From Izhakiella australiensis (GTDB lineage: Bacteria; Pseudomonadota; Gammaproteobacteria; Enterobacterales; Enterobacteriaceae), in assembly GCF_002006995.1 (NCBI RefSeq), contig NZ_MRUL01000011.1:1-64000 (forward strand): a DNA stretch of 64,000 bases, read 5' to 3'. The notes below the pieces were generated by a model. That model worked only from the letters and a program-made list of their open reading frames with translations. It had not been told where the DNA came from and ran no database searches. Every line of letters begins with the position of its first letter. The first letter of the stretch is position 1. The translations under genes were made by a program, and so were the position numbers. Positions 1-7,989 of the stretch are shown here, in pieces.

Positions 1-580
1 CGGCAGGCGGGCGGCGCATCAGCTCCAGCAGGCGGGCCAGTAGCGAGGCGTCGCTCTCGGCCTCCGTGCCACCACGCATGCTCGTGATGGTCACCGTGCT
101 GTCCAGCCCCTGCGGCGCACTGAGCAGGTTGCCGGCGGTGTTGTCGCCAAGATTACCCGCCATGCCGGCAGTCATGGCGCGGGCACTGACAGTGGCTGCG
201 CCTTTATCGCCAAGCCTGGTGTCTGCTGTGGTCTGGTAGAGCACACTGCCGTTTATGGCACGAAACTGCAGGCCGGCAGCAACGCGGAGACCGGCAGTGC
301 CGGTAAGTTGCACCTGACCGCCTGCCGGGCTGGCGGGTTTAGGGGACAGTCCACGGGTACGGGCATGCATTACCAGCCAGTCATGGTCGGCGGTATCGGG
401 AAATATCTGGCGCAGTATCCAGGTCTGGTCGTTGTACAGCCCCTGCGCCACGCCGGAGACGGCATTCGCCCGGATGGCATAATCGCTGTCGCCGGCAACG
501 TCGGCATCGGGGAGCTGATTGCGGATATCCCGCAACTGTTGTTCGGTAATGTCGGCGAGTGCCGGTACGGTACGTGCCAT
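1..580 (-). CDS. Phage baseplate J / gp47-like protein (partial, C-terminus outside window)
   Basis: Reading the minus strand from the ATG at 580 gives an uninterrupted 193-residue frame that leaves the window at base 1. It begins MARTVPALADITEQQ and ends GGTEAESDASLLARLLELMR, a pattern typical of the baseplate J/gp47 family of Mu- and P2-type phages, which builds the wedge around the central spike. In Mu, gene 47 follows 46 and precedes 48 and the tail fibre, and the gene fragment just upstream fits that order. It is probably intact at its start, but with no structural genes nearby it is unlikely to serve a functional virion. Confidence 0.8.
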   Translation of the reverse strand, partial: MARTVPALADITEQQLRDIRNQLPDADVAGDSDYAIRANAVSGVAQGLYNDQTWILRQIFPDTADHDWLVMHARTRGLSPKPASPAGGQVQLTGTAGLRVAAGLQFRAINGSVLYQTTADTRLGDKGAATVSARAMTAGMAGNLGDNTAGNLLSAPQGLDSTVTITSMRGGTEAESDASLLARLLELMRRPPA

Positions 581-591
581 GTAAACCCCGT

Positions 592-700
592 TTAAATCAC
601 TTTTACCGGATGCGTGAACGTCAGCACATCGCCGCCGGCCTGGGTCACCGTGATGGTAAGTTTCAGCCAGCCGGTGTCGGGGGCGCTGCCCGCACCACAC
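592..700 (-). pseudogene. 3' remnant of a late phage gene (gp46-like), fused to MuB by deletion
   Basis: A minus-strand frame ends with TAA at 592-594, 11 bases before the baseplate J start. Its last codons read ...APDTGWLKLTITVTQAGG... through a final ...HPVKVI. It resembles the tail of the small baseplate protein that precedes gp47 in Mu-like phages. Reading back, the frame soon runs into MuB coding sequence and a stop, so its 5' part is missing. The recombination junction lies somewhere in about 680-720, where the MuB frame and this frame overlap. The gp46 assignment rests on position and a short stretch only. Confidence 0.55.
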
Positions 701-1538
701 CACGAGCCAGCTTGAACATCCGGCGATAATTACCCTTTGAATACTTGAGAAAAGCCCCGGTAATTGACGCATCGCCGGCATAATCCCGTCCGTCATCGGT
801 GGGCAGCAGGCTGGCCAGGATGGTGTTGAAATCCTCCACCTCCGACTTGCCCTTGTGCGCGTCCAGGTCGAGCGCCATTCCGACGCGGCTGTACAGCTGC
901 GCAAACTCGCCGCGAGAGCCTTTGAGGTTGATAAGCAGGCGCGGCATACCTGCCAGCACCACCGCCACGCCTGAGCGGTCATGTACGCGCCGCAGCGCTT
1001 CCAAGGCGCGATAGGGCAGCAGTTCGGCCTCGTCGACCAGCACCACCCAGCCGGTGTCCTTCAGCGCATCGACGCACTCGTCGCTCAGTTCATGGATGGT
1101 GCCGGTCTTTTTCACACCCAGTCGGGCGCACAACTCCTGCAGCAGCACCTTGGCGGTATAACCCGGGTCGGCCTCAATCAGGATGGCCCCGCGACTACTG
1201 GCCGCGTATTGACGCAGCGCCATGCTCTTACCCATACCGGCAGGGCCATAAATGACGCCGATATCGCCGGCCAGGTGCGTTTCGGTGATAAGCGTCAGCG
1301 CCATATCCGCCAGCCGGGTGTGAACAAAGGTTTCCTTCACTTCACGGCGCTTGGCGCGTTCCTCTTCGCGGCGAATAAAGTCGCCGAGGGCGGCTTCAAC
1401 GTTGGCGATATTGCCTGCGTAGCTGCCGCTCAGGTATTGAGAAACCACAGCAGTGCTCAGTTTTGATTTGGTGGCGACCTGTTTTTGGGTGTAGCCGGTC
1501 CCCTCCAGCAACTGGATTAATTTTTCTCTGATATTCAT
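663..1538 (-). CDS. MuB-like ATP-dependent target-selection protein, C-terminus replaced
   Basis: 291-residue AAA+ ATPase of Mu-type transposition. It coats target DNA, activates MuA and gives target immunity. An N-terminal helix-turn-helix (residues about 10-45), a Walker A GPAGMGKS at 98-105 and a Walker B ending VDE at 168-170 are visible. It starts 10 bases after MuA stops, with AAGGG upstream of the ATG. Mu MuB is about 312 residues. Here the family-like part ends around FKLARGVV and the last dozen residues are read out of frame through a late-gene remnant, so the C-terminal domain is shortened. The ATPase core looks intact, but full function is doubtful. Confidence 0.85.
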   Translation of the reverse strand: MNIREKLIQLLEGTGYTQKQVATKSKLSTAVVSQYLSGSYAGNIANVEAALGDFIRREEERAKRREVKETFVHTRLADMALTLITETHLAGDIGVIYGPAGMGKSMALRQYAASSRGAILIEADPGYTAKVLLQELCARLGVKKTGTIHELSDECVDALKDTGWVVLVDEAELLPYRALEALRRVHDRSGVAVVLAGMPRLLINLKGSRGEFAQLYSRVGMALDLDAHKGKSEVEDFNTILASLLPTDDGRDYAGDASITGAFLKYSKGNYRRMFKLARGVVRAAPPTPAG

Positions 1539-1548
1539 TTAAATACCC

Positions 1549-3597
1549 TTATTGGTGATTACTGGCTTTCTTTAAATCGTCTTCAAATTCCGATTCAAAT
1601 AAATAAACTTTTTCCGGCTCTTCGATATTTCGATGTACAGCGAACAAACTGAGGTCAATCTCCGGCTTTTGTTCAATGGCGGGTCTGAGTTCCTCATCCA
1701 CGCGGGCAATCTGCTGTTCAAGCCGCTGGCGCCGGCGTTTGTGGCGTTTTTCCTGCAGCTGGTCGACGTACGCTTTCGGGAAGGCGTCTACCTTGTTGCC
1801 GTTCCAGATGGCGTCACAAATCCAGGAACCGTCCATGCGGCGCACAATAACGCTGTGTGGGTCGTGGATATCGAAGCATACCCGGACTTCTTCGCCTTCA
1901 ACGCTGGCAAGCTCAGTGCTGAAATAGATATTTTTGAACAATTTAATTTCCCCGCGACGGGCCGTGCATATTTTCTCGGGCCGGAACATTTCATGCAGCT
2001 CCGCGCTGGTGAGAAACATAATGCCGATGTTGTCGCGTTCAATCAGATATTTGCGGTACGCCAGCGGTGACCAGTGCTGGCCGTTGTCGCGCACGGGCAG
2101 GCTGCTGTGAGGCCGGTTATTATGGCGCTCCACCTGGCGCTCAATCTCCTCAATCAGCTGTTCCCATGTCGGCACTTTGCATAAGGCCGCCTGCTGCACC
2201 TCCTTGAGTGCTTTTCCGTTCTCAATGGCATTCACCGCAGAGTCCACCTGCTTGCGGTACTTGCGTTGCGTCTCCCGGTCACCAGATTTACCCACCCAGG
2301 AGCCGAATTTCATCGCGGCACGCCTGGGGATTTCCTGGTTAAGGCGCTCAATGATGCCACGCGCCTGCGGATTGCCGGGAATACCGGTCGGGTGTTCGAT
2401 TTCAAGACGGGAAAAAATACCCGTAATGTCAGCGTCGAAGACCTTGTTCTTTTCACCGCCGCCGTTATCGGAGTAATAAATCAGCGGTACGCCATACTGT
2501 GACACGGCATGGCGCAGGGCATCGCCCACAGCTACTTGGCTCTCCGATACGCCAAGACTCCAGCCCACTACCACGCGCGTACACCCATCGATAACCAGCG
2601 TAATTTCGGGTCTGAACGGCTTGCCGGTAGCCGGATTGATGACCTCCATCTTCATGCCGTGGCCATCGCCGACCCAGACCCCGTTCACCGGCATCACCGA
2701 CCAGTCGCGACGCACGAACGGCAGCAGGGACTTGTAATCGGAGCCGGTCATGCGACCGCGCTCACGCTCGGCTTTGGGTATCTTTTTCAGCGCATAGCGC
2801 ACGGTATCCAGTGAGGGCAACGTTGACATCATGACGGGGTTATTGCCGTGATGTTTTGCCCACTCTGCCTCAAAATCCTCGTAGGCCATCGCCACCGTGG
2901 GGCGCTTGGGAGTGCAATAAAACCGCAGAAATTCCGCCATCCAGGGATAAGACTCAACGGCTTTGGCCTTGATTTTACCCGGCGCCATCAACGCCAGACG
3001 CTCACCGGGCGTTGCCGCCGTCAGATAATCCGAGACCCAGGACTGGAGCACCCGAACACCAACACCAAATCGATACTGCCCCTTACGCGCATTGGCAATA
3101 TCAGCAGCCTTTTGCACTGGCTCAGGAAGTGTCCCCTCGCGGGAACGAGTGGCAACCAGTTCTACAGCGGCTTTACGCGTCATGCTGCCAATGTCCATCA
3201 GTTTGCGAACCTCCAGCACCAATGTGGTACGCGCATCGGCGATCTGCTTCTGACTGTCGGTCAGTGACCCCAGCTTACGTTCCAGCAGAGCAGGACACTT
3301 GCGCATGATCTCCAGCTCAGCCCGAACCTTCGCTGCATCGGTTTTACGCTCAACCGGCGCCACGCTCCGGCAATCAGACTGCTCAAGCACCTTGCTGTAA
3401 TGGCGCTGTTTAACGATCTCCCGCGCCTTTTCAGGAAGGCAATCAACGTGATACTCAAAAGCTTTGGTGCCTAAGCGACGGCGACGGAATTGCGGGTTAT
3501 CACCGGCGCACTTGTTCAGTCGACTACGAACATTGTGCTCCATGCTTGGAAAACCGGGCAGTGACAAGCATTCTTTAGCTGTTAACCAGATAGACAT
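1549..3597 (-). CDS. MuA-like DDE transposase
   Basis: Transposase that binds both prophage ends, nicks them and joins them to target DNA. The N-terminal end-binding domain (MSIWLTAKE..., about residues 1-70) is followed by an integrase-like core with a plausible catalytic triad: Asp in GDGHG (about residue 310), Asp in YYSDNGGG (about 376) and Glu in RGIIERL (about 416). A basic C-terminal tail follows (KRHKRRRQ). The ATG at 3597 is preferred because AGGAG sits 8 bases upstream; a GTG three codons earlier is also open. About 682 residues, close to Mu MuA (663). No frameshift is seen, so it may still be an active enzyme. Confidence 0.92.
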   Translation of the reverse strand: MSIWLTAKECLSLPGFPSMEHNVRSRLNKCAGDNPQFRRRRLGTKAFEYHVDCLPEKAREIVKQRHYSKVLEQSDCRSVAPVERKTDAAKVRAELEIMRKCPALLERKLGSLTDSQKQIADARTTLVLEVRKLMDIGSMTRKAAVELVATRSREGTLPEPVQKAADIANARKGQYRFGVGVRVLQSWVSDYLTAATPGERLALMAPGKIKAKAVESYPWMAEFLRFYCTPKRPTVAMAYEDFEAEWAKHHGNNPVMMSTLPSLDTVRYALKKIPKAERERGRMTGSDYKSLLPFVRRDWSVMPVNGVWVGDGHGMKMEVINPATGKPFRPEITLVIDGCTRVVVGWSLGVSESQVAVGDALRHAVSQYGVPLIYYSDNGGGEKNKVFDADITGIFSRLEIEHPTGIPGNPQARGIIERLNQEIPRRAAMKFGSWVGKSGDRETQRKYRKQVDSAVNAIENGKALKEVQQAALCKVPTWEQLIEEIERQVERHNNRPHSSLPVRDNGQHWSPLAYRKYLIERDNIGIMFLTSAELHEMFRPEKICTARRGEIKLFKNIYFSTELASVEGEEVRVCFDIHDPHSVIVRRMDGSWICDAIWNGNKVDAFPKAYVDQLQEKRHKRRRQRLEQQIARVDEELRPAIEQKPEIDLSLFAVHRNIEEPEKVYLFESEFEDDLKKASNHQ

Positions 3598-3612
3598 TCC
3601 ATGCACTCCTGA

Positions 3613-3879
3613 TTACGCGCTCAAACGATTTGTGTCGACGTAGCGGCTTGGCCATATCATAGACGGAGTAATCCCGATTTTTTGTGCGATCACCTCTTCG
3701 TAACGAGGGCACTGACGGTAAAATACATTACGTATAGCTCCATCTTTAAGACCTAGTTCTTTCTCTATATCGCCAAGAGCAATGCCTTTGCGTTTAAGCG
3801 CGAGGAGAATTGCCCCACTTGACCAGTCACAGCCATATTCAACAAACAGATCGGCTAGATCTTGTCTCGACAATTGCAT
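3613..3879 (-). CDS. Ner/Nlp-family DNA-binding protein
   Basis: 88-residue helix-turn-helix protein of the Ner/SfsB (Nlp) family. In Mu, Ner shuts down early and repressor transcription during lytic growth. The sequence has the family's GCDWSSGAILLALKRKG helix start and the WPSRY signature near residues 76-80. It is the first gene of the leftward early operon, followed by MuA after 15 bases, and is divergent from the repressor at 4037. An AGGA lies a few bases before the ATG. It probably binds the divergent operator region next to it. Confidence 0.88.
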   Translation of the reverse strand: MQLSRQDLADLFVEYGCDWSSGAILLALKRKGIALGDIEKELGLKDGAIRNVFYRQCPRYEEVIAQKIGITPSMIWPSRYVDTNRLSA

Positions 3880-3907
3880 TATGTGATCCTCTCTCGTTTA
3901 ACCAAAA

Positions 3908-3931
3908 CCGATAATCAAATTAGGTTATCGG
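3908..3931. promoter_or_regulatory. Inverted repeat in the prophage early/repressor control region
   Basis: CCGATAA (3908-3914) and TTATCGG (3925-3931) form perfect 7-base arms around a 10-base AT-rich centre, inside the 157-base gap between divergent ner and repressor. Position and symmetry fit an operator for the repressor or Ner. Which protein binds is not known. Confidence 0.5.
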
Positions 3932-4036
3932 ATGCATTTAATTTAGTCGAACAATAATCCGTGGTCAATCTGTTTTTCGGCTTTTTGTTCGCAAGATGCA
4001 GAGACGGGCTGAAGAGCTTAATGGAGTTTTATAACA

Positions 4037-4609
4037 ATGGGTTACATCAAAAAAACCGAAGTTGACACAAAAAACCGAGATCGGATTTTTGTGCTAAGCG
4101 GAATAAACCGTTTTGGAGAGCGCCTTAAGTCGGCAATGAATGGTATTAGTAACAATGAGCTTGCCAGAAGAAGCGGGATGTCCGAAACAACTATCAGAAA
4201 GTACTTACGGGGTGACATTTACCCTGGTATTGATAGCGCCGCTTTAGTTGCACAAGCATGTGGGGTTTCGCTGATCTGGCTTATATGCGGGATCGAACAA
4301 AAAGACGATGCTATCCCCAGGGGCGATATGGACACCACCGTTGCCACAGACCCGATCCTTACAACAATCCTTCAACGATTGCCTGCTGAACAAAGCGAAG
4401 CTTTAGCGGATGCAATTGTAATACATGGTGTCTCAGGCATACTGACTGCACTCAATGGTCTTGCCGCAGTCAGTGATTTTTTACAGCTTCCTCCTAATGA
4501 GAGGGAGCAGGCGTTGAGGATGCTTGAGTTAAATAAAAAGGGGGCATCTGAAACTAGTAAAGTAGACGCATCCCAAAGCTTAGCTTCTGAAAAAAAGCAG
4601 GCTGGTTGA
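4037..4609 (+). CDS. Prophage repressor, helix-turn-helix (c-like)
   Basis: 190-residue protein with an N-terminal helix-turn-helix at about residues 27-65 (RFGERLKSAMNGISNNELARRSGMS, then ETTIRKYLRG) and a C-terminal part without recognised catalytic residues. In a Mu-like layout the rightmost divergent gene is the lysogeny repressor, which keeps ner-A-B silent. GGAG stands about 11 bases before the ATG. The gene is more AT-rich than the bacterial genes around it. There is no Ser/Lys dyad clearly marking a LexA-type self-cleaving repressor. Confidence 0.75.
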   Translation: MGYIKKTEVDTKNRDRIFVLSGINRFGERLKSAMNGISNNELARRSGMSETTIRKYLRGDIYPGIDSAALVAQACGVSLIWLICGIEQKDDAIPRGDMDTTVATDPILTTILQRLPAEQSEALADAIVIHGVSGILTALNGLAAVSDFLQLPPNEREQALRMLELNKKGASETSKVDASQSLASEKKQAG

Positions 4610-4866
4610 GTAACCGTAGGCCCTAATGTTCATGATATCAACATAATCAGCCAGCCGCTCTTATGAAGTAATCAACCGTTTAAATGCACTTTAAACTAAC
4701 GCAAACCACAATCATTCGAGTGCAGAATTTATTGCGAAAAAATCAATTTTGAGTCATTTTCTCGCCAGAGTGCAAAATCACTAAATCCTTCACAAGCCAC
4801 GCCGCTGTTGAGTTTGCGGCCCTCATGAAAATATCCGATCAGTGCAGAAATGATTTCCCCCCCACA
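4610..4866. other. Prophage end with repeated transposase-site-like motifs
   Basis: This 257-base non-coding stretch lies between the repressor and resumed lsrK sequence. The motif GTGCARAAW occurs three times in the same orientation, at 4720-4728, 4770-4778 and 4842-4850. The first is followed by ATTGCGAAAAA, which resembles the RCGAAA part of Mu end sites. Mu carries three MuA sites at its left end, the outermost starting a few bases from the terminus. The third copy here is about 15 bases from the inferred end. The terminus is probably the CA at 4863-4864 or 4865-4866. No gene is seen here. Confidence 0.55.
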
Positions 4867-4867
4867 T

Positions 4868-5599
4868 GTTGATCCTGAAATGAACGTGCGCGTGAATCCG
4901 CACGTCATTCCGGGGATGGTACAAACCGAATCCATTAGCTTCTTTACCGGTCTGACGATGCGCTGGTTCCGTGATGCTTTCTGTGCCGAAGAAAAGCTGA
5001 TTGCTGAGCGTCTGGGCGTCGACGCCTACGCACTCATGGAGGAGATGGCTTCCCGGGTACCGGCAGGCTCATGGGGCGTAATGCCGATTTTCTCCGATCG
5101 GATGCGTTTCAAAAGCTGGTATCACGCAGCCCCTTCGTTCATCAACCTGTCTATCGATCCTGAAAAATGCAATAAAGCCACACTGTTTCGCGCGCTTGAA
5201 GAGAATGCGGCGATTGTGTCGACCTGCAATTTGCAGCAAATCGCCGATTTTACCGGGATCCATCCTACTTCACTGGTGTTTGCCGGGGGAGGCTCGAAGG
5301 GCAAACTCTGGAGCCAGATTCTGGCGGATGTTTCGGGGCTGACGGTCAACGTGCCGGTTGTCAAAGAGGCAACCGCACTGGGCTGCGCCATTGCAGCCGG
5401 GGTCGGAGCAGGGATCTGGTCATCCATGGCCGAGACCGGCGAACGACTGGTGCGCTGGGAGCGGGAGCATGTACCTGACAGAGAGAAGCACGAACTTTAT
5501 CAGGAATCGCGCGAGAAATGGCAGGCGGTATATCAGGAGCAGTTAGGTCTGGTCGATCACGGGTTGACGACCTCTTTGTGGAAAGCGCCAGGTTTATAA
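4868..5599 (+). pseudogene. lsrK: Autoinducer-2 kinase LsrK, 3' part, interrupted by prophage
   Basis: LsrK is an FGGY-family kinase that phosphorylates imported AI-2, giving the ligand that releases the LsrR repressor. From [15 protein letters not shown] onward the frame matches the C-terminal 242 or so residues of the 530-residue E. coli protein to the end, [12 protein letters not shown], including the ATP-site [13 protein letters not shown]. The N-terminal domain, with the substrate-binding half, is absent because the prophage ends just before. An ATG at 4850 could start a fragment, but half a kinase should be inactive. The other half should lie beyond the far prophage end, outside this window. 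Confidence 0.92.
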
Positions 5600-5611
5600 C
5601 AGGAGATCGTG

Positions 5612-5962
5612 ATGATTAAATCGAATGAAGCGCAGCATGAGTACCGTTTTGGTGACAGTGGCCCGAAATACCTCATTCGCGGTCCGGTGTGCGACATGGG
5701 CGTTGTCATGCTCCAGCCCGGTCAGTCTTTTCCCAACCATCGCCACATCGAAGCCTGTGAGATTTTTTATACCCTGGCAGGCGAAGTGACGTTGTACCTG
5801 AACGGTGAGCCCTATACGTTAGGTTTGGGGGATGTTCTGCACTGCGATTCCGGTGAAGCGCATTTTCTGGTGAACCGAGGTGAGGTGCCGTGGAAAGGCG
5901 TCTTTGTTAAATCTCCGCATATCCCGGGAGACAGTCATCCGGTTGATCCGGCGACGTATTAG
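5612..5962 (+). CDS. Single-domain cupin protein
   Basis: 116-residue protein with the cupin barrel motifs: PNHRHIEACEIFYTLAGE (first motif, two His and a Glu suited to bind a metal) and HFLVNRGEVPWKGVFVK (second). The ATG at 5612 has AGGAG six bases upstream; a GTG one codon earlier is less likely. It starts 12 bases after lsrK ends and is probably in the same operon, so it would normally be co-transcribed with an AI-2 or sugar kinase. Because lsrK is split by the prophage, its original promoter is cut off. Substrate unknown; it may be a sugar-binding or isomerase-type cupin. Confidence 0.8.
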   Translation: MIKSNEAQHEYRFGDSGPKYLIRGPVCDMGVVMLQPGQSFPNHRHIEACEIFYTLAGEVTLYLNGEPYTLGLGDVLHCDSGEAHFLVNRGEVPWKGVFVKSPHIPGDSHPVDPATY

Positions 5963-6023
5963 TCTCCGACATTTTTAGTAAATACTGGCAATCGTCGATT
6001 ATATCTCAGACGACAATCCAGAC

Positions 6024-6056
6024 GCTGGCCCGCGCTTGACGCCCTGGCGGGCCAGC
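6024..6056. terminator. Hairpin between convergent cupin and SDR genes
   Basis: GCTGGCCCGC (6024-6033) pairs perfectly with GCGGGCCAGC (6047-6056) around a 13-base loop. It lies between two converging genes, where a shared terminator is expected. No T-run follows on either strand, so intrinsic termination is uncertain. Confidence 0.4.
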
Positions 6057-6088
6057 ATCAGCTATTCGCCCGCCCGCCGGTTAAGCGA

Positions 6089-6835
6089 TTACCAGCCCTG
6101 TTCGGTCGGCAGCACGAAGAGTTCAGCCACATCCATGCGCTGCGGTGATTGCAGGGCAAACAGAATGGTGTTTGCAATATCCTCACCTTCGAGAAACGTC
6201 ATCGACGCTGCCAGATTGTCCATCTGTTGGCGGTAAGCGGCATCGCTAATTTGCTCATAAAGCTCCGATTTGACCGCGCCAGGCTGGACACAGGTGACGC
6301 GGATATTATGCTTTGGCCCGATCTCCATCCTCAAGCCGTCGGAAAACGCGGCGACCGCAGCCTTGGTGGCACAGTATACCGTCAGCCCGGTAAACACCTT
6401 GCGTCCGGCAATAGATGACAGGTTAAAAATATGCCCCGAATGCTGGTCGATCATCTGTGGCAGCACGGCCGCCGTGGCGTTAAGCACACCGCTGACGTTA
6501 ACGTCAACCATGCGTTGCCATTCAGCAACTTTCAGGCTGTCGATATCTGAAAGCGGCATCAGTCCGGCATTATTAACCAGCACGTCAATGCGGCCAAACT
6601 GTGCGATCAGGGCTGCGGCGGCAGTTTTGCAGGATGCAGGATCGGTCACGTCGGTTTTCAGAGCGACGGCGCGCCCGCCGGCGGCGGTAATTTCGGCGAC
6701 CAATGCCTCCAGTCGCTCTGTGCGCCTGGCGGCTAAGCCAACGATCAGTCCTTCCGCAGCGAGTTTGCGCGCTGTTGCCGCACCTATGCCGCTGGAAGCG
6801 CCGGTGATGAGGGCAATTTTATTTTTGATACTCAT
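6089..6835 (-). CDS. Short-chain dehydrogenase/reductase (SDR)
   Basis: Classical NAD(P)-dependent oxidoreductase of about 248 residues. Visible are the cofactor motif TGASSGIG, NNAG, the catalytic Ser in NLSSIAG, the YCATK active-site Tyr-Lys and PGAVKSEL. The start at 6835 (MSIKNK) is chosen because GGAG lies 8 bases before it; the ATG at 6847 overlaps that site. It is closest in style to the YdfG/serine-dehydrogenase-like group of general reductases. The divergent AraC-type gene at 7045 is a likely regulator. The substrate cannot be read from sequence. Confidence 0.88.
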   Translation of the reverse strand: MSIKNKIALITGASSGIGAATARKLAAEGLIVGLAARRTERLEALVAEITAAGGRAVALKTDVTDPASCKTAAAALIAQFGRIDVLVNNAGLMPLSDIDSLKVAEWQRMVDVNVSGVLNATAAVLPQMIDQHSGHIFNLSSIAGRKVFTGLTVYCATKAAVAAFSDGLRMEIGPKHNIRVTCVQPGAVKSELYEQISDAAYRQQMDNLAASMTFLEGEDIANTILFALQSPQRMDVAELFVLPTEQGW

Positions 6836-7044
6836 AGGATTCTCCATAATTTGTCCGTGAACTCTCTGTTATTACGGCAAAGGAGAATTTAGCGCGTTGG
6901 TGATGACGCTGCGTGCGCAGCTTTGCGCTGACTGTTGCGATTTTGCGCCGAAGTGAATAACGCCATAGCCTCCCGGCTGTTGATCTCGCGGCGTGCAGGC
7001 TAAGATATATCACGATGTTGTTTGGCCTAATCTCAGCGAGGTAT

Positions 7045-7965
7045 ATGCCAGTGCCGGACCCAATCCCCCCTTCACGGCGTTCTGCCGGCCATGCGTTAGA
7101 GCAGTACATCAACGGCGATAAGATCGTGCAGAGTGCCGGCGATGCCTGGAAGGAGGTAGAGGCGCAAATATTCCGCCGCGCACCTTTTGAGGAAAATGTG
7201 CTGGTCCCGGCTATCGCTGAGCCGCTGCTGGTGTGGATAATTTCCGGCGAAGCACGAGTGGAGGAACGTGAACTGAACGGAGGCTGGCGTGGAACTGAGG
7301 TCAGGGCAGGGGCTTTTTATCTGACCCAGGCCGGCGCGCCCTATCTTTTGCGTTGGCAGGCCAGAGCCGGTGTGCGCTTTGAGGTAATGCATCTTTATCT
7401 GGGATTTGAGTTGATTGAACGGGCTGCCCGCTCGCTGGGACTCAATCCCGCACGGGTCAGCATGCGCGACCTTTCCGGCGCGAGCGATCCGCTGGTCTCA
7501 GCGTTGCTGAGCGGACTGGCTGACGAGCTGCGTGCCAGCCACCCGGCCGATAGTTTGTTCGTCAGGGGGCTGCTGGATAGCCTGAGCATCCATTTGCTGC
7601 GCAATTACGCAGACCGCCAGGCTGCTGGCGGACGTAAACCTGCGCAGCTTCCTGCCTGGAAGCTGCGTAAAGTGCTGGAACATATGGACGCGTTTCTGGC
7701 CGAACCCTTCTGCCTGCAGCGGCTGGCTGAGATTTGTGCCATGAGTCGGTTTCACTTTAGCCGCGCCTTTCACAATACCCTTGGACAAAGTCCATCACGC
7801 TGGTTTATTCACCGTCGGGTTGAGCAGGCGAAGCAAATGCTGCGCGAGACTGACAGGCAAATCATTGATATTGCTCTGGCGGTTGGTTACGGCAGTCCGG
7901 GACACTTTGCGCAGGTGTTCCGCCGGGAAACGGGCATCAGTCCGGGAGAATATCGGGCAATGTAG
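7045..7965 (+). CDS. AraC-family transcriptional regulator
   Basis: About 306 residues with an N-terminal cupin-like sensor domain (residues about 40-130) and a C-terminal double helix-turn-helix (about 205-305). The second unit carries the family signature IIDIALAVGYGSPGHFAQVFRR followed by GISPGEYR. The start at 7045 follows GCGAGG; an ATG at 7015 is also possible. It is transcribed away from the SDR gene at 6089-6835, the usual layout for a local regulator. The sensor type suggests a small-molecule inducer. The target genes are inferred from context only. Confidence 0.88.
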   Translation: MPVPDPIPPSRRSAGHALEQYINGDKIVQSAGDAWKEVEAQIFRRAPFEENVLVPAIAEPLLVWIISGEARVEERELNGGWRGTEVRAGAFYLTQAGAPYLLRWQARAGVRFEVMHLYLGFELIERAARSLGLNPARVSMRDLSGASDPLVSALLSGLADELRASHPADSLFVRGLLDSLSIHLLRNYADRQAAGGRKPAQLPAWKLRKVLEHMDAFLAEPFCLQRLAEICAMSRFHFSRAFHNTLGQSPSRWFIHRRVEQAKQMLRETDRQIIDIALAVGYGSPGHFAQVFRRETGISPGEYRAM

Positions 7966-7989
7966 CGGCAAAATATCCGCGCGGCAGCA

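Larger units (their letters stand above)
1..4866. mobile_element. Mu-like transposable prophage, one end, internally deleted
   Basis: The early module of a Mu-type phage reads inward from about 4866: repressor (+), then Ner, MuA transposase and MuB target-selection ATPase (all -). Baseplate genes then follow directly where dozens of middle and structural genes should stand. The outer boundary is set by the interrupted lsrK gene, whose homology starts at about 4868, and by transposase-site-like repeats just inside. The other prophage end and the 5' half of lsrK must lie before base 1. A Mu-type insertion should be flanked by a short target duplication (5 bp in Mu), which cannot be checked here. 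Confidence 0.9.

Noticed and set aside
308-595. 95-codon plus-strand ORF in the phage region
   Set aside because: Opposite the baseplate J frame, which has clear family similarity.
4729-4935. 68-codon antisense ORF across the prophage-lsrK junction
   Set aside because: It crosses the insertion boundary and lies opposite lsrK; no ribosome site.
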